A stretch of DNA of 64,000 bases from Pyropia yezoensis (Eukaryota; Rhodophyta; Bangiophyceae; Bangiales; Bangiaceae), in the NCBI GenBank assembly GCA_009829735.1, contig CM020618.1, positions 27,690,894 to 27,754,893 on the forward strand, in the 5' to 3' direction. The notes beneath the pieces are model-generated. The model did not search any database. It was not told the DNA's origin and saw only the letters and a program-made list of their open reading frames with translations. Below are positions 31,960 through 43,024 of the stretch, piece by piece. Position 1 is the first letter of the stretch. Each line of letters begins with the position of its first letter. The position numbers were made by a program, and so were the translations under genes.

Positions 31960-33707
31960 ACAGAGCACTTGTGAGAGATAGTGAGGGGGGGATTGGGGAG
32001 GAGATGGATGGGCGTGCGAGCGTTTTGTGCGCCAGGTGTGAGTGTGCACGGCGCTTGGGCGAGGTGATGGGGGGTGGGCTGTCCGGGCGAGGGGGGTGGG
32101 GGGGAGGAAAGCGGGGCGCACCCGCCTCGAGTGGCGCTGGGGTGCGGGGCGGCTGGCCGTCATTGCCACGGCGGTCGGCCCCTGCGAGGCGGATGGCGGA
32201 CCGCCCATCCCGCAATGACGGGCTCCCGCGGGCGCGGGCGTGTCCTGAGTGCCGCTATGGGGGACCGCCGTCCGCCCCTCCCGCCCCCCGCCACCTCTTG
32301 CGGCCCTACGGCGACGGCGCCGACGGCGGCGTGCTTGCCCCCCCGAGACCTGGTCCCTCGGGTGCGCACGCAGCCCCACAGTCCCCCCACAGTGCAGGGT
32401 TTGATTTGCTTGCGCTGGTGCTTGTCCGCATGTTTGTTCCCTCACACGCCCCAGCACCGCCCATGGCGGTCCATCTCCTTCGCTTTGGAGAAGGTGTGCG
32501 CCGCCACCGTCGCCACCACCACAGCCGCCGTTGCCACCGCACCAGTCGTCCGCGTCTCTCGCCCCTCCTTCGACCTCGCGTAAGCTCCATGGCGGCTGCC
32601 CGTCCGTCCCGCACATCCTTCTGTGGCCGCCGCGGCCCTCCCGCGCCCACTGCCAAATCAAAGAGCGTGGAAGCGCCACCTCCCTCAGCACGGTAGAGCA
32701 ACTTGAGAAAGGGAGGACGATGACGGAGGGGGGCGTGGGGACGATGCGTTCCCCTCCCCACCCATCCTCCACCTCCCCGACAGACGGCGTTAGCACTTGG
32801 GGCCCGCCGCAGGAGTGCGCGCGGCAGCGGCTGCCGCCGCGGCCCGCCGGCAGGTGGCGGGCGGGGCGGGTGAGCGGGGTGTTGGTGGCCGAGGTCGCGG
32901 CTCTCTACACCGCGGGCGATCACCATGCTCGGCCCGCCCCGAGAGGATTAACCCACCTAACGATGAGTGTGGGTGGGGAGGATTGCCGGCTGCCTGCATC
33001 GCCGGGCGAAGGGACGGTCGGGAGCGGCGTAGGCCCCCACCTCGCCGCCATTTCAAACATTTCAAATTTTCGAATCGGAGCAAGGCCACCTCCCCCCTCC
33101 AAACGCGCCATCTGGCGGTGTTGTTGGCTGTCACAACAACAACACCTCCCCGACCCCCGCCCACCCCCCCCGCGGCACGCTGCCGTTTTTGCGCCATCCG
33201 CCGCAGCGGGCGCCACGTCCCGCACCCACCACGCGACGCGCGCGCGCCCTGGCACCGCCGCCGGCCAAGGGAGGTGGGCGGTGGTTGTGCTTTGCTTCCC
33301 CGCCCCCCCGACCCCCCCTTCGTCCTTTGACTGCCAGGCCGCACGACCCCGTCCCCTAGCCCCCGCAGCGTTGCTGGTGGCTCGTGCTGAGCGGCAGCTC
33401 CACTGACCGGCTGACGTACCTAGCAGTCGCTGCACAGACGACGCGCCCTCCGCGCTGCCTCCCGCCAGACTGCGCCGTAGCGCTTCCCTTTCCCTCCCGC
33501 CCCCCCCCCTGTTTACTCCTCTACCACACTCCTTTGGACGCTGCCCTGCGTTCTTCCCCGCCGCCCCTGCCCTCTCTCCCCCGCCACCGGTTTCTTTGCA
33601 CCTCCTCGTCTGGTTGACCGCCCCACTTTTTCTTACGTCCTGCATCTCCCTCCAGCGGCTCTCACCCCCCCCTGCCCTCCCCCCCCCTCCCTTGGCTGGC
33701 AGCCACG
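31960..33707. other. Intergenic region between glyoxalase and Ndc80-like genes
   Basis: Many open frames but none with a recognisable motif. A small AT-richer patch is at 33050-33080 (CATTTCAAATTTTCGAATC). Pyrimidine-rich sequence at 33480-33700 directly precedes the Ndc80 start and may be its 5' untranslated region. Confidence 0.45.
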
Positions 33708-35237
33708 ATGGACAGCGGCGGCCGCCGCATGTTTGGCACCACCCTCCGGCGGCCGTCCACCCTCGCGCCCGTTACCCCCGCCACCCTCAACTCACGGGCG
33801 CCGCCATATGGGGGTGGCGGCGGCGGCGGCACGGGGGGCACCGGCTCGTCCCTTTCGTCGGGCCTCCCCGCCCGCCGTGCGTCGGCGGTGCCGGCGTATG
33901 GCGGGGGTGGGGCGGGCGGGGGCGTCGGCGGGGTCCGCCGCTCGTCCATGGTCCCCGGCCGGGACGATGGGAAGCGGACGTCGTCCATCTCGGGAGCGCG
34001 GGGGGGCGGGGGTGGAGGCGGCGGCGGGCGGTCGTCGTCGCTGGCAGCGCACGACTTCAACCGGGCGGGGGGCGTCAAGGTGAAGGAGTGCCGGCCGCTC
34101 AATGACCGGGCGTACATGGCCGAGTCGTCCCGCGCACTTATCTCCTTCCTCATTGAGAATGGGTATAAGGAGCCGCTGTCGCTCAAGCAGCTCAAGGGCA
34201 CCTCGGCGAGTGGCTTCAAGGACATCTTTGTCTTTCTCGTCCGCATGATTGAGCCCGCCTTTGTGCTGTCTGGCAAGGTCGAGGAGGCGGTGCCGGCGGT
34301 GCTCAAGGGCCTTGGCTACCCCATCGCGCTGTCCAAGTCGTCCCTCCAGACGATTGGCTCGAGCCACACGTGGCCGGCGCTCCTGGGATGCCTGTCCTGG
34401 CTCCGGGAGCTCGTCCAGTACAAGTTCGCGGCCGACGCCGCTCGCAACGCGGCGGTGCACATGGACGAGACGGCCAAGCGGGATGAGCTCTTCTTCAACT
34501 TTGTGGCCCTCTCATACGACCGCTTCCTGTACGGCAACGACGACTTTTCCGAGCTGGACGAGCAGCTCGAAGCGGAATTTGCCGAGGACGATGCCGCCGC
34601 CGCCGCCGAAGTCGCCGCCGCCGAAGCCGAACACGCGCGGGTGTGCGCGGAGCTGGCCCGCCTGACGAGCGGGCCGAGCCCCCTGGCGGCCACGCGCGCC
34701 GACCTCGACGGCGCCACCGCCGAGGTCGCCAAGTTCACCGCCTACAACGCCAGCCTCGCCGAGCACAATGCGCGGCTCGATGCCAAGGCCGCCCGCGCCG
34801 ACGCGGCGCTCACCGCCGCTCGTGGCCGTCTGGACGCGCTCGACGGGGAGGTGGCGGCGCTGGAAGCGACGCTCGCGCGCCAGGCCAGCGACCGGATCGA
34901 CGCGGCGGACCTGGCCGCCCGCCGCTCTGCCCTGTCGGCCGACCTGGCGCGCGCCGCCGACGGACGGGCGGGGCTGGACGGCCGCAAGGCCGCCGCCGAG
35001 GCCGCCGTCCGCGACCGCACGCGGGCGGTGGAGGAGCTGGTGGGGGCGGCCAACGCGGCCACCCGGGCACTCCTGCCTCCCGGGGGAGGGGGGATGCGTC
35101 TGCACGATGCCGCCGGGGGGAAGGGGGACGCCGACACGCTCCTCACCGCCGATGCGCTGCGGCTGACGCTCGTGCTGCCGCCCGCGACCGCCCCCGTACC
35201 CCCTGCGCCAGCAGCTGACGACGCCAGCGGGGCCGAG

Positions 35238-35275
<38 letters not shown>

Positions 35276-35804
35276 ACTCCTCACCCCCCCCGTCGCGACG
35301 GTGGTGGCGCCCGCCCTAGCCCGCCTCACCGACGCGTGGGCGGGGCGGGAAAAGGCGGCCAAGACCAGCCTCCGCGCCCTCGTTGAGGCGACCGCCGCCC
35401 AGGACGAGCAGCGCGTCTACGCGGCAGACGCGCTCAAGCGGGAGGCCGCCGCCGCTGCCGCCGCCGAAGCGGAGTACGATGACGCGCTCGCGCGGCTGCG
35501 GGACGCCCTCGACACGGCGGCGGCGGAGCGGGACTCGGCCGCCGCGGCCGCGGCGGGCGCGCGCAAGGAGGCGGCCGCCGTCGCCGCTGCGTCTCGGCGG
35601 GCGGCTGACCGCGCCGCGCGGCGGGCCGCGGCGGCCGAGGCAGACGCGGCCGCCGCCGCGGCCGCCGCGACCGCGACGGTAGCAGACGCGTTGCGGCGGG
35701 TGGGTGCAGGGGGGGGAGCCGTGCGGTCGGCTGTGGCGGCAGTGACCGCGGCGGTGGCGCGGGGGGAGGAGCAGCTGGCCGAGGCGGAGCGGGTGCAAGT
35801 GTAA
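33708..35804 (+). CDS. NDC80: Kinetochore protein Ndc80/Hec1-like
   Basis: The product has 698 residues. A basic, Gly/Ser-rich N-terminal tail (1-120) precedes the calponin-homology-like Ndc80 domain (about 125-240), which begins KECRPLNDRAYMAESSRALI and contains SGFKDIFVFLVRMIEP and WPALLGCLSWLRELV. The rest is Ala/Glu/Arg-rich coiled coil, interrupted by a poly-Pro segment. Ndc80 binds microtubules through the CH domain and tail and pairs with Nuf2 in the outer kinetochore. The length fits the family. The poly-Pro is encoded by 38 consecutive C, yet the frame continues correctly into coiled coil on the far side. Confidence 0.9.
35238..35275 (+). repeat. 38-base C homopolymer inside the Ndc80-like gene
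   Basis: These are 38 consecutive C, encoding about 12 prolines within the coiled-coil region. The flanking frame is maintained, so the length is either right or wrong by a multiple of three. Confidence 0.9.
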
Positions 35805-36942
35805 CGGGCAGGGGAGGGAATGCAAGGAAGGGCCCCCACGCACAGCTCGTGGGGCGCATCGTTTGCGACAATAGTGTCCCAGGGACTGTAGCCCTTTCGC
35901 AAGCGGGCGAACATGCTGGGAAAGCACCTCAAGAACAAGTGAAAGAACCAACGTGAGGAGTGCCAGCTCAGGCACGGGGTCAACACAAAGGCAGTCGATT
36001 ACGCGAGAGTCCAACACCGCAAAAACAACAGGAGCGGGAAAAAAATAGAAAGGCCCGTTGAGGTGACACCGCGAGGAGAGACCTGTAGAGAAACACCGAC
36101 GGGCTGACACACAAGAGCCCGGCACTGGGACCGCTAGTCGTTGGCACCGAGCACAGCAGCCGCTCTCGCCGCTGGAGTGGGACCGCCCACAGCCGCCGCG
36201 GCGGCACAACTGCCGGGCACCACAGAGATCCTCTCGAGGGCCAGCCGCCCAGCCGCGGAAATGGGATGGCCGGTCGCCCATAACCCCCTCCCCCCCGTCC
36301 CCATATCTTTATTAGCATGGTAGCAACGCTCAACGGCCAGACCCACACGGCAGCCAGAGCCCGCATGCCGCGCCAAAGGCCGGCTGCTCTAGCCCGCAGG
36401 GGCGTTGCAGTCGGGGTGCAGGAGTGAAAGGGGAAACCCCAGCCGAGGTAGGGTGACCGGCAAGCCACCCACGGGAGGGCCGTGTGGTGCCATCCGCTGG
36501 CCAGCAACCGCCCACACGGGGCCGACGTCGAGGGGTCGCGGCGTCGCGCCCCCACGCATGAGTCACCCCGATGGCAGTCAGCCAAGAAATCCAGAGGACA
36601 TCCGCTCGCCCGCTCTCCGCCCGCACACCCTACACCCCGAGCGCAGGAAGCCTCCCACCCCCTACATCCTGGCCGAGATGAAGCCACGGCGACCGGGGAA
36701 GGCCCGGACCCCCAAGGGACCCCTCGGCGAGCGCCACACGGGTCGGCCTCACCCACAACGGGACTCACAGCAGGCGCGCGGGCTTCATGCCGCATGTCGC
36801 AGCAGCGAGCAGAGCACAAGCAGACGCACGTCGGCAATACAGTACCACCAGCCAGCAACGCCCGCCCTCAGGAGCTACCGTGCGCCCGCCCAATCTTCCC
36901 CCACCAGCCCCCATACCCGTCCACCAAACACCAATCCCCCCC
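35805..36942. other. Convergent intergenic region (Ndc80-like / mago 3' ends)
   Basis: This would hold both 3' untranslated regions. Overlapping open frames at 36405-36960 lack any known motif. Nothing else is seen. Confidence 0.45.
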
Positions 36943-37431
36943 TCAGATGGGTTTGATCTTGTAGTGCATGCCAAGCAGCGCAAACACAAAACACCGCACG
37001 TCCTGGACCACATAGTAAAAGACGCGCAGGCCGTCGGCGTCGGTGCTCGCGACAACGTCGAGGAGGCTCCCAATGGTGGCCGTTCGCAGGGAGACGCGGC
37101 CGCCCGCCCCCCCGTCGAGCACCACCTCCATTGAGACGGTGCCCACACCCGACGGCGGCGGCCACGCGCTGTCGCTCACGTCCATCACGCCCGACTCGCG
37201 GAGGAGGCGGTGGAGCTCGACAAGCACTGCTGGGGACAGCGTCACGTCCTTGCGGATGGGGGTGCCCCGCTTGTAGCCACTGCTGTTGGTGTAGGAGAGG
37301 CGACCCGAAGGAGACACTTCGATGGTGAGGTACTCGCGACCATAGCGGCCAGAGTGGAAGGTGGAGTAGTGCAGGTAGACGTCGCCAGACGGGGGGGGGA
37401 GGGGCGTGGGAGAGGCCGGCGGAGATGCCAT
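36943..37431 (-). CDS. MAGO: Mago nashi, exon junction complex core protein
   Basis: The product has 162 residues in a single exon. After a 15-residue Pro/Ser-rich leader absent from most orthologues, it aligns end to end with Mago: GREYLTIEVSPSGRLSY, YKRGTPIRKDVTLS, the WPPPSGVG motif, TATIGSLLDV, DADGLRVFYYVVQDVRCFVF and the terminal HYKIKPI. Mago forms a heterodimer with Y14 (RBM8A), clamps eIF4A3 on spliced mRNA and acts in mRNA localisation and decay. Its presence agrees with introns in the genome, although this copy has none. The start is the ATG at 37431. Confidence 0.95.
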   Translation of the reverse strand: MASPPASPTPLPPPSGDVYLHYSTFHSGRYGREYLTIEVSPSGRLSYTNSSGYKRGTPIRKDVTLSPAVLVELHRLLRESGVMDVSDSAWPPPSGVGTVSMEVVLDGGAGGRVSLRTATIGSLLDVVASTDADGLRVFYYVVQDVRCFVFALLGMHYKIKPI

Positions 37432-38076
37432 AATGGAACGTAGCGCACAAGGAAGAAATAGAAAGGAAGCCCAGACGGGGATGTGGACTTTGTGGCGGCC
37501 AGGAGGGGATGACGGGTACCTACGAGGGTGGCGGAGTGAACGGGCCAGCGTCGATGATGGACGCGATGAGGGTGATGCGGAAAACGACGCGAATCGGAAC
37601 TGCGAGCGGCGACGTCAGCCAGGCTCAACGTGTCCAATCGGCTCGGCCATACTTGGGTGGGGTGAGGAATTCTCTATTCCGCAGAAGAAAGTCCAACTAT
37701 ATTGTGCACGCATGAGCCTAGCGCATCCGCCACCAACCTCCTGCCATCATGGCCCCAACTCTCGAACGAGATTGACGTCCCTCTGGCCCTGGTTTTTGCA
37801 CGAGGCCCAGACTACGCAGCCCATCCATACCGCAGCCGCCTCCTTCCGTCCGCCATCGACGCTGTCGCGGGCCAGCTGCTCCCCACTTCCCCGACCGCCC
37901 CCCCCCCTCTCCGCGGGATCCTGCACGCATCCGCGGGCTGCGCTTCTGCTTCCACCCCTGGCAGTCGACGTCTGTCTCTGTGGGCCGCCCGCTTGCGCGC
38001 CAGCCCCCTTCCTCTCCCTCCCCCCCCCCTGCCACAGGTCTTCGCCTCCCCGTGCTTCCCCGCACCCCCCACCACC
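37432..38076. promoter_or_regulatory. Divergent promoter region between mago and the 38077 gene
   Basis: 645 bp separate the two outward-facing starts. An AT-richer patch at 37660-37710 (around GAATTCTCTATTCCGCAG) is the only distinctive part. No TATA box is clear. Confidence 0.4.
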
Positions 38077-39423
38077 ATGTCCCCCCTCCCCGATGGTCCG
38101 GCGGTAGCCTTTGTGGCGGCCACCCCCCTACCGCGGCGGCGCAGGCCGGCCGCACCGGCCGCCAGCCGCCGCCGGGGCGGGCGGCCCGCGGCAGCGGGGG
38201 GTGGGCGCCCCCTGGCGGCCCCCCGCCTCTGGGTGGCGGCGGCGGCTCCTCCCCCCGCTGCCGGGGGGGGAGGCGGGGACCCCCCCCTCGAGGCTGTCGA
38301 GGATGGGGTGCGGGTGCCGCCCGCGGCGGCGCCGACGCTCCTCCCCCACCTGGCCGACGCGCTCACCGCCTGGCTCGACACCGAGTGGCTGCCGCTGCCC
38401 GCCCACGCGACGATTGGCGCGCTCGCGGCGGAGCTGGTCGGCCGTACCCTCTCAGCCGCCGCCGCTGGCGCGGGCGGCGGGGTGGTGGGCGGCGACGACC
38501 CGCCGCTGCCAGCAACAGGCGATGACGCAGCCGCGGCTGCAGCCGCAGCCGGCGACGCTGCCGCTGTGGACTCCCTTCCCCCGACGGGTGGGGGCGGTGG
38601 GGTGGACCTGACCGACCTGGTGCTGGCGGTGGCGGGCGGCCTGGAGGGCTCCCCGCTCCTGGCGGACATTTATGTGGGGCCCTTTGATGTGGGCAACCGC
38701 GTCGCGGAGGAGGTGCTCGCGTGGATGGGCCGCGAAGGCTGCTGCGCGGGCGCCGAGGCGGAGGAGGTGGCGGCGTTTCGGGAAAAGCACCACGTGTGGG
38801 ACGGGGAGGGGGGGGGTGGTGCCTCTGGCGGGGGGGCGGGGGCGTCAGCGGCAGCGTCGGCGGCGGCCAGCTCTGCTGACGGAGGGGACGGCGCGACCAG
38901 CGACAGCAGCACCGGGCTCACAACCGACGCCACGGCGGCGGCCGCCGCAGCTGCCGCCACCCCCGCCGGGGCGGGGGATCCTCCCCCCTGTGCGGCGGCG
39001 GTCCCCGAGGCGCGCCGCCCTCCATCTTTGGCCACCCGCTTTGAGCGGTGGGCCTTCCTGGGCCGCCTCCTCGACGGCGAGGTGCCCGACGAGACGGCCA
39101 ACGCGGTCGTCCTCACCGTCCTCGGCTTTGAGTACGACCCCGTCGACGACCGGTGGACGGGCGAGCGTGTTGCCGCGCGGGCGACGTGGCTCGACGGCCG
39201 CCCCGCCGTGCCCGACTTTTTGGGCGACCCCGCCGACGCGGCGGCGCTCGCGGCGCAGCTGCCGACAGAGCCCGAAAAGGTGACCGCCCTCGCCGAGTTT
39301 GTCGAGCTCGTCCACGGGGAGGAGGCGACGATGGTGGAACGCGCAGAAGGGGGGGCGGCGGGCGAGGCATGGCGCCGACGGGAGGTGGTGGTTCAGTGGC
39401 TGCACATGTTTGGGGGGTTCTAA
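38077..39423 (+). CDS. Conserved plastid-type protein of unknown function
   Basis: From ATG 38077 (ACCACCATG) the product has 448 residues. The first 60 are Arg/Ala/Pro-rich and transit-peptide-like. A first conserved-looking block follows (LPHLADALTAWLDTEWLPLPAHATIGALAAE, in pieces; then DLTDLVLAVAGGLE and VGPFDVGNRVAEEVLAW). An Ala/Ser/Gly-rich linker follows, then a second block (FERWAFLGRLLDGEVPDETA, LTVLGFEYDP, EPEKVTALAEFVELVHGEEA, VVVQWLHMFGGF). The layout reminds me of a plastid protein conserved in plants and algae, but I cannot name it and assign no function. Confidence 0.7.
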   Translation: MSPLPDGPAVAFVAATPLPRRRRPAAPAASRRRGGRPAAAGGGRPLAAPRLWVAAAAPPPAAGGGGGDPPLEAVEDGVRVPPAAAPTLLPHLADALTAWLDTEWLPLPAHATIGALAAELVGRTLSAAAAGAGGGVVGGDDPPLPATGDDAAAAAAAAGDAAAVDSLPPTGGGGGVDLTDLVLAVAGGLEGSPLLADIYVGPFDVGNRVAEEVLAWMGREGCCAGAEAEEVAAFREKHHVWDGEGGGGASGGGAGASAAASAAASSADGGDGATSDSSTGLTTDATAAAAAAAATPAGAGDPPPCAAAVPEARRPPSLATRFERWAFLGRLLDGEVPDETANAVVLTVLGFEYDPVDDRWTGERVAARATWLDGRPAVPDFLGDPADAAALAAQLPTEPEKVTALAEFVELVHGEEATMVERAEGGAAGEAWRRREVVVQWLHMFGGF

Positions 39424-40435
39424 ATGGCACACAACCAGGGAGACAGGGGGGAGGTGGTGGGTGAGGGAAGGGAGGCCGTGCGTGCGGGCCGAGAAGGGGG
39501 GGGGGGGGCGGGACGGTTGGGGTGGAGAATCGCGGACTGCGTGAGGTTGTTGGTGGGGGGCGGGTGCCCACCGCTGCGGGCGGTCGTTCGTGGCGTGCAC
39601 TGCCCCGCCCCGCGTCACGCGGGGGGGGCGGCGTGCTGGCCGTCCCGGTATTATTTTTTTCTTCTTCCAGCGTCATGGCTTCACCCGACGGCGGGAAAAA
39701 GGCGGGAGGAGGGGAGGGAAGGGTGGCGCTTGCTATCGGTCACCCTGCAGTCGCCGCGGACGCGCCGCGGCGGTCGCGGCGGGACGTGACCCTGAGGGGA
39801 GAAAGGCATCGGTGGTGACGGCGGTGGCGGTAGTCGTGGCGGCGGCGGCAGCACAGCGCCGACGCAGCGCGCGCGCGCCCCGTGGCCGGGCAGCCCCAGC
39901 AGCGGGGGGGGGTGGCGAGGAAGGAAGGAAAGAACAACAGACACAGATACGCACCCAGCCCCCGTTACACAAGCGTCAACCGCCCAGGCGAGAAGGGCGG
40001 CGCAGGGCCACCGCGCGATGCTCCCGCCACCCCCTCCCGTCCCCCTCTTCACCCTAGAGCTCCCACCATCCCCCCAACGCAGTCGCGCAGCGACGCACCT
40101 CCCCTCCCCAAACCGCCCCGCCCGGCCCCACCTGCGTCAACGCCCCACCACCCCGCGCCAACGTCACCGGGTGGCGCCAAATGCACGGTCGGCGCCCAAG
40201 CCCTCACCCCCCTTCCCCTCTCACTACCGCCCCTTTCCGCGGCGGATCCAGCAAGCGGAACCCCCCCCAGCAGCCCTCTCCTGGTTGGCAGTGAGGGTCC
40301 CCATCCCAGCAGCGCCCACCGGCCCGCATCGCGGCGCGGTCGACAGCCGCGGCGGTCCGTGCGGCACGGCCGAGCGCGCCGGTCGGTGGCGCCACCCTCA
40401 CCTTCCCCATCGCCCCATGTCTCATACGTAGCCGT
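39424..40435. other. Convergent intergenic region
   Basis: G-rich on the left half, C-rich on the right half. It has Pro-rich open frames but no motif. It holds the 3' flanks of both neighbours. Confidence 0.45.
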
Positions 40436-41235
40436 TCAAAAGAGCCCCACGTGAAAGAGCTTGGGCGCCACCCGCAGCACCACCGACACCACCGCGACTA
40501 CCGCAGCGATAGGGAGCCCCAGCGCGAGCGCCACCACTGCCCACCCCGCGGCGGTGAGCTCCTCCCCACTCTCTGGAGGGGCGCCCCCCGCCCCCCCCCC
40601 TCCCCTGCCATCATCGTCGTCGGTGCTCCCCCCCCGGCGCGCGGGCGCGGGCGGACGCATCAGCTGCACACCCAGGACCGCCTGGAGCTCCTCAATCGCC
40701 TCGGCTAGGCGGCCAACCTCCACCTCAGCCGCGGCGGTCTCCCTGTTGGCACGGCCCAGCAACTCGGCGCGGCGGGTGCGAAGGCCCTCGTACCACGCCC
40801 ACCGGTTGAGGTCCGAGCCGATCCACTCGGCCGCCGCCGCGTCCAGCGCCTCGGCGTCGGCGGCCTGCTCCTCCTCCGAGTAGACCCGCCATAGGCGCAG
40901 GGGACCGGGGGGGGGGAAGCACTCGTGGGGGTAGTGGCAGGGGGCTGGGGGGGGGCGGGGGTGGTGGCGGGGGGGGTGTCCGAGCTCAGACTTGGCGGGG
41001 GGGGCGAGGGGGGGGAAGTCGCCTTGGCCTCGGCCGGCGGCGGTGCGGGCGGGCCGCGGGGGGCTTCCGCTTCCCCCGGCCCACCCTCGGGGGGAGGTGC
41101 CGCCGCGCGCCACCGCGGCACCACATGCCGCCGCGGCTGCCAGCCGCCTCGTGATGGCCGCTGCCGTCCGACGGCCGCCGCCGCCGCTGCCGCCGAAAAG
41201 GGCGGCGCGCCGACGGGAGCGGCTACAAACGCCAT
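40436..41235 (-). CDS. Predicted plastid membrane protein, frame disturbed at a 10-base run
   Basis: ATG at 41235 opens MAFVAAPVGAPPFSA, an Ala/Arg/Ser-rich transit-like start. That frame reaches a run of ten C on the coding strand (40907-40916), after which the conserved-looking part lies one frame over: LWRVYSEEEQAADAEALD, WIGSDLNRWAWYEGLRTRR, a coiled-coil-like AAAEVEVGRLAEAIEELQAV, and one membrane segment near the C-terminus (AAGWAVVALALGLPIAAVV). One inserted or missing C would join the two halves. The family is not recognised. Confidence 0.5.
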
Positions 41236-42478
41236 GGACCCGAGGCCGCCGCACGCAGCCGCAGATGGGGCACTGGGTGGGGGGGGATGAACGAAAGAAG
41301 GACGGCGCAGGTGTCGCCACTGGAAAATGGGAGAATGGGGATGATGGCGGCGAAACGAAATGGCCGGTGAGCGGGCGGTGGGGGAGAGGTAACGGGACGG
41401 TGACGGTCGGGGAGCGCTACAGTCGTGGTCTGTAGTTCGAGGCGCACGTGCTGAGCGCCGGGCCGGCGGCGTGCCGGCACCGAGCAGCAGGAGGGGCACG
41501 ACTCGCCTGCAGGCCCAGCTGGGCCAGCGGCTGGTGGCTTTGCCGAAGGCCTGGGCCCGGCCAGCTGGCAGAAAAATGGGAAAAGCATCGCGCCACTGAG
41601 CTGTGCCCGCGTGCCTCCAACACCGAGGAGTAATAGTCATGGGAGATGTTTTCGCCATGAAAAGTGAACAATGTACGCTTTAAAAAATGTACAGCTTGAA
41701 AAATGCACTGAGAAGCCCTGGTCTTGGTCTGAGGGTGGGACGGCGGTCGCGTAGCCAAACCAGCCCACAACCGCGCCAGCTGGGGGCGGGAAGAGTACCG
41801 GCGGCGGCGTCGATCCTGCCCATACAAAAAAAAACGGTGAACCTGGCTCGCGCCATCTACGCCCGCCTGTTGGGCTGCACTGCCGCCGCGCAGCTTCCGT
41901 TGGGTCTACAGGTGGGGAAGGGCATGGGACGGTGGCAGTCGTCGGACGAATTTCTGTGGGGCGACAATGGATGCGAGGGAATGAGAGCGAGAAGGAGCAC
42001 ATATGCCGGTGGGGGGTCGCACGCTGGAGAGACTCTGTGCAGAAGCAGTACAAAGTTGACGAGCAGGGGGAGGAGTCACTTAGGGCGACACCACTCCATC
42101 CCCACTCCCCGACCACATCAGCGCATCAACAGGACAGGAACAGAATCGCGAAAAGCTATGTACAAAAGCAATCGCGCACGTAGCTCAGACGAGAGAGAGA
42201 GAAAACACAAGAACAACGCACCCAATACAAGGCGAAAGACAAACTGGTCAGGTCGCCGGTGCGTGGCAACCACCCACACACCAGCTCTGTGGTCGCAGGC
42301 AAGAGAACATGTACCCTCCCCGCCTTGTCTGCACAGGGACACCATACTTGGTGGGGCCTCGGGTGTCTGCGCCTCCAATCCCGGTAAGCACAGGACAGGA
42401 CTGCTCGACATCCGCAGTCAACCGCCGGAGAGGCTCCATCAGGCGTAACACTGGTCGAGTCTTCCCCCCGCCCCCCCG
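41236..42478. other. Intergenic region
   Basis: The stretch 41630-41710 is AT-richer with two ATGTAC words. 42150-42500 is moderately AT-rich. No coding region is supported. Confidence 0.4.
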
Positions 42479-42765
42479 TCACATTGAAAACAAGACAGAC
42501 GAAGAAAAGGACACAATGTCCCACTGAATGGATTTCCAGCCGCCGCCTCGCTTCTTCCCATTGACGCCGCCCGCCTGCGACACGGTCACGCCTCCCCCCC
42601 TGTCACTGACGTGGGTGCTGAGGAGCTTGGGCGCCGCGGCCACCGTGTCGCCACCACGGCGTCCACGCCAGCCGTCGGCCGTCCGGTTGCTGCTGCCACC
42701 CACCCCACACAGCCGAGCACTGGCACGTGACGATGAGGTCGCCAACGGGAGCGGCGACACGGTGC

Positions 42766-42812
<47 letters not shown>

Positions 42813-43024
42813 ACGCCGCCACCAGCCACCACGGATGGCGCACCCGGTGGTGGGTGAGACAGCAACGCCCGGGTGCGGCGGAAGTTGGCGCGCTCTTGGG
42901 AGGCGGAGACGACTGCGGCCACACCGCCGGCCAGCGTCAGCAACGTCAGTGCTGGCACTATGGGGAGGGGAGTGGCAGAAGGGGCGGGGCGGGGCAACAG
43001 GGACGGGCGGAGACCCCACGGCAT
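42479..43024 (-). CDS. Small predicted membrane protein with poly-Gly tract
   Basis: From the ATG at 43024 the product has about 181 residues. Near the N-terminus a single hydrophobic segment (PIVPALTLLTLAGGVAAVV) is followed by a charged ERANFRRTR, a type I/III membrane anchor or organellar small-subunit pattern. A poly-Gly run encoded by a GCC/GGC microsatellite follows, and the rest is Gly/Arg/Ser-rich. I do not recognise it. Only the first 60 residues look protein-like, and the frame may end earlier through splicing. Confidence 0.35.
42763..42813. repeat. CCG trinucleotide microsatellite
   Basis: About 15 uninterrupted CCG units (GGC on the minus strand) code poly-Gly in the minus-strand ORF. 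Confidence 0.85.

Noticed and set aside
30907-32796. 629-codon minus-strand frame opposite the glyoxalase gene
   Set aside because: Antisense shadow of a gene with complete metal-ligand motifs.
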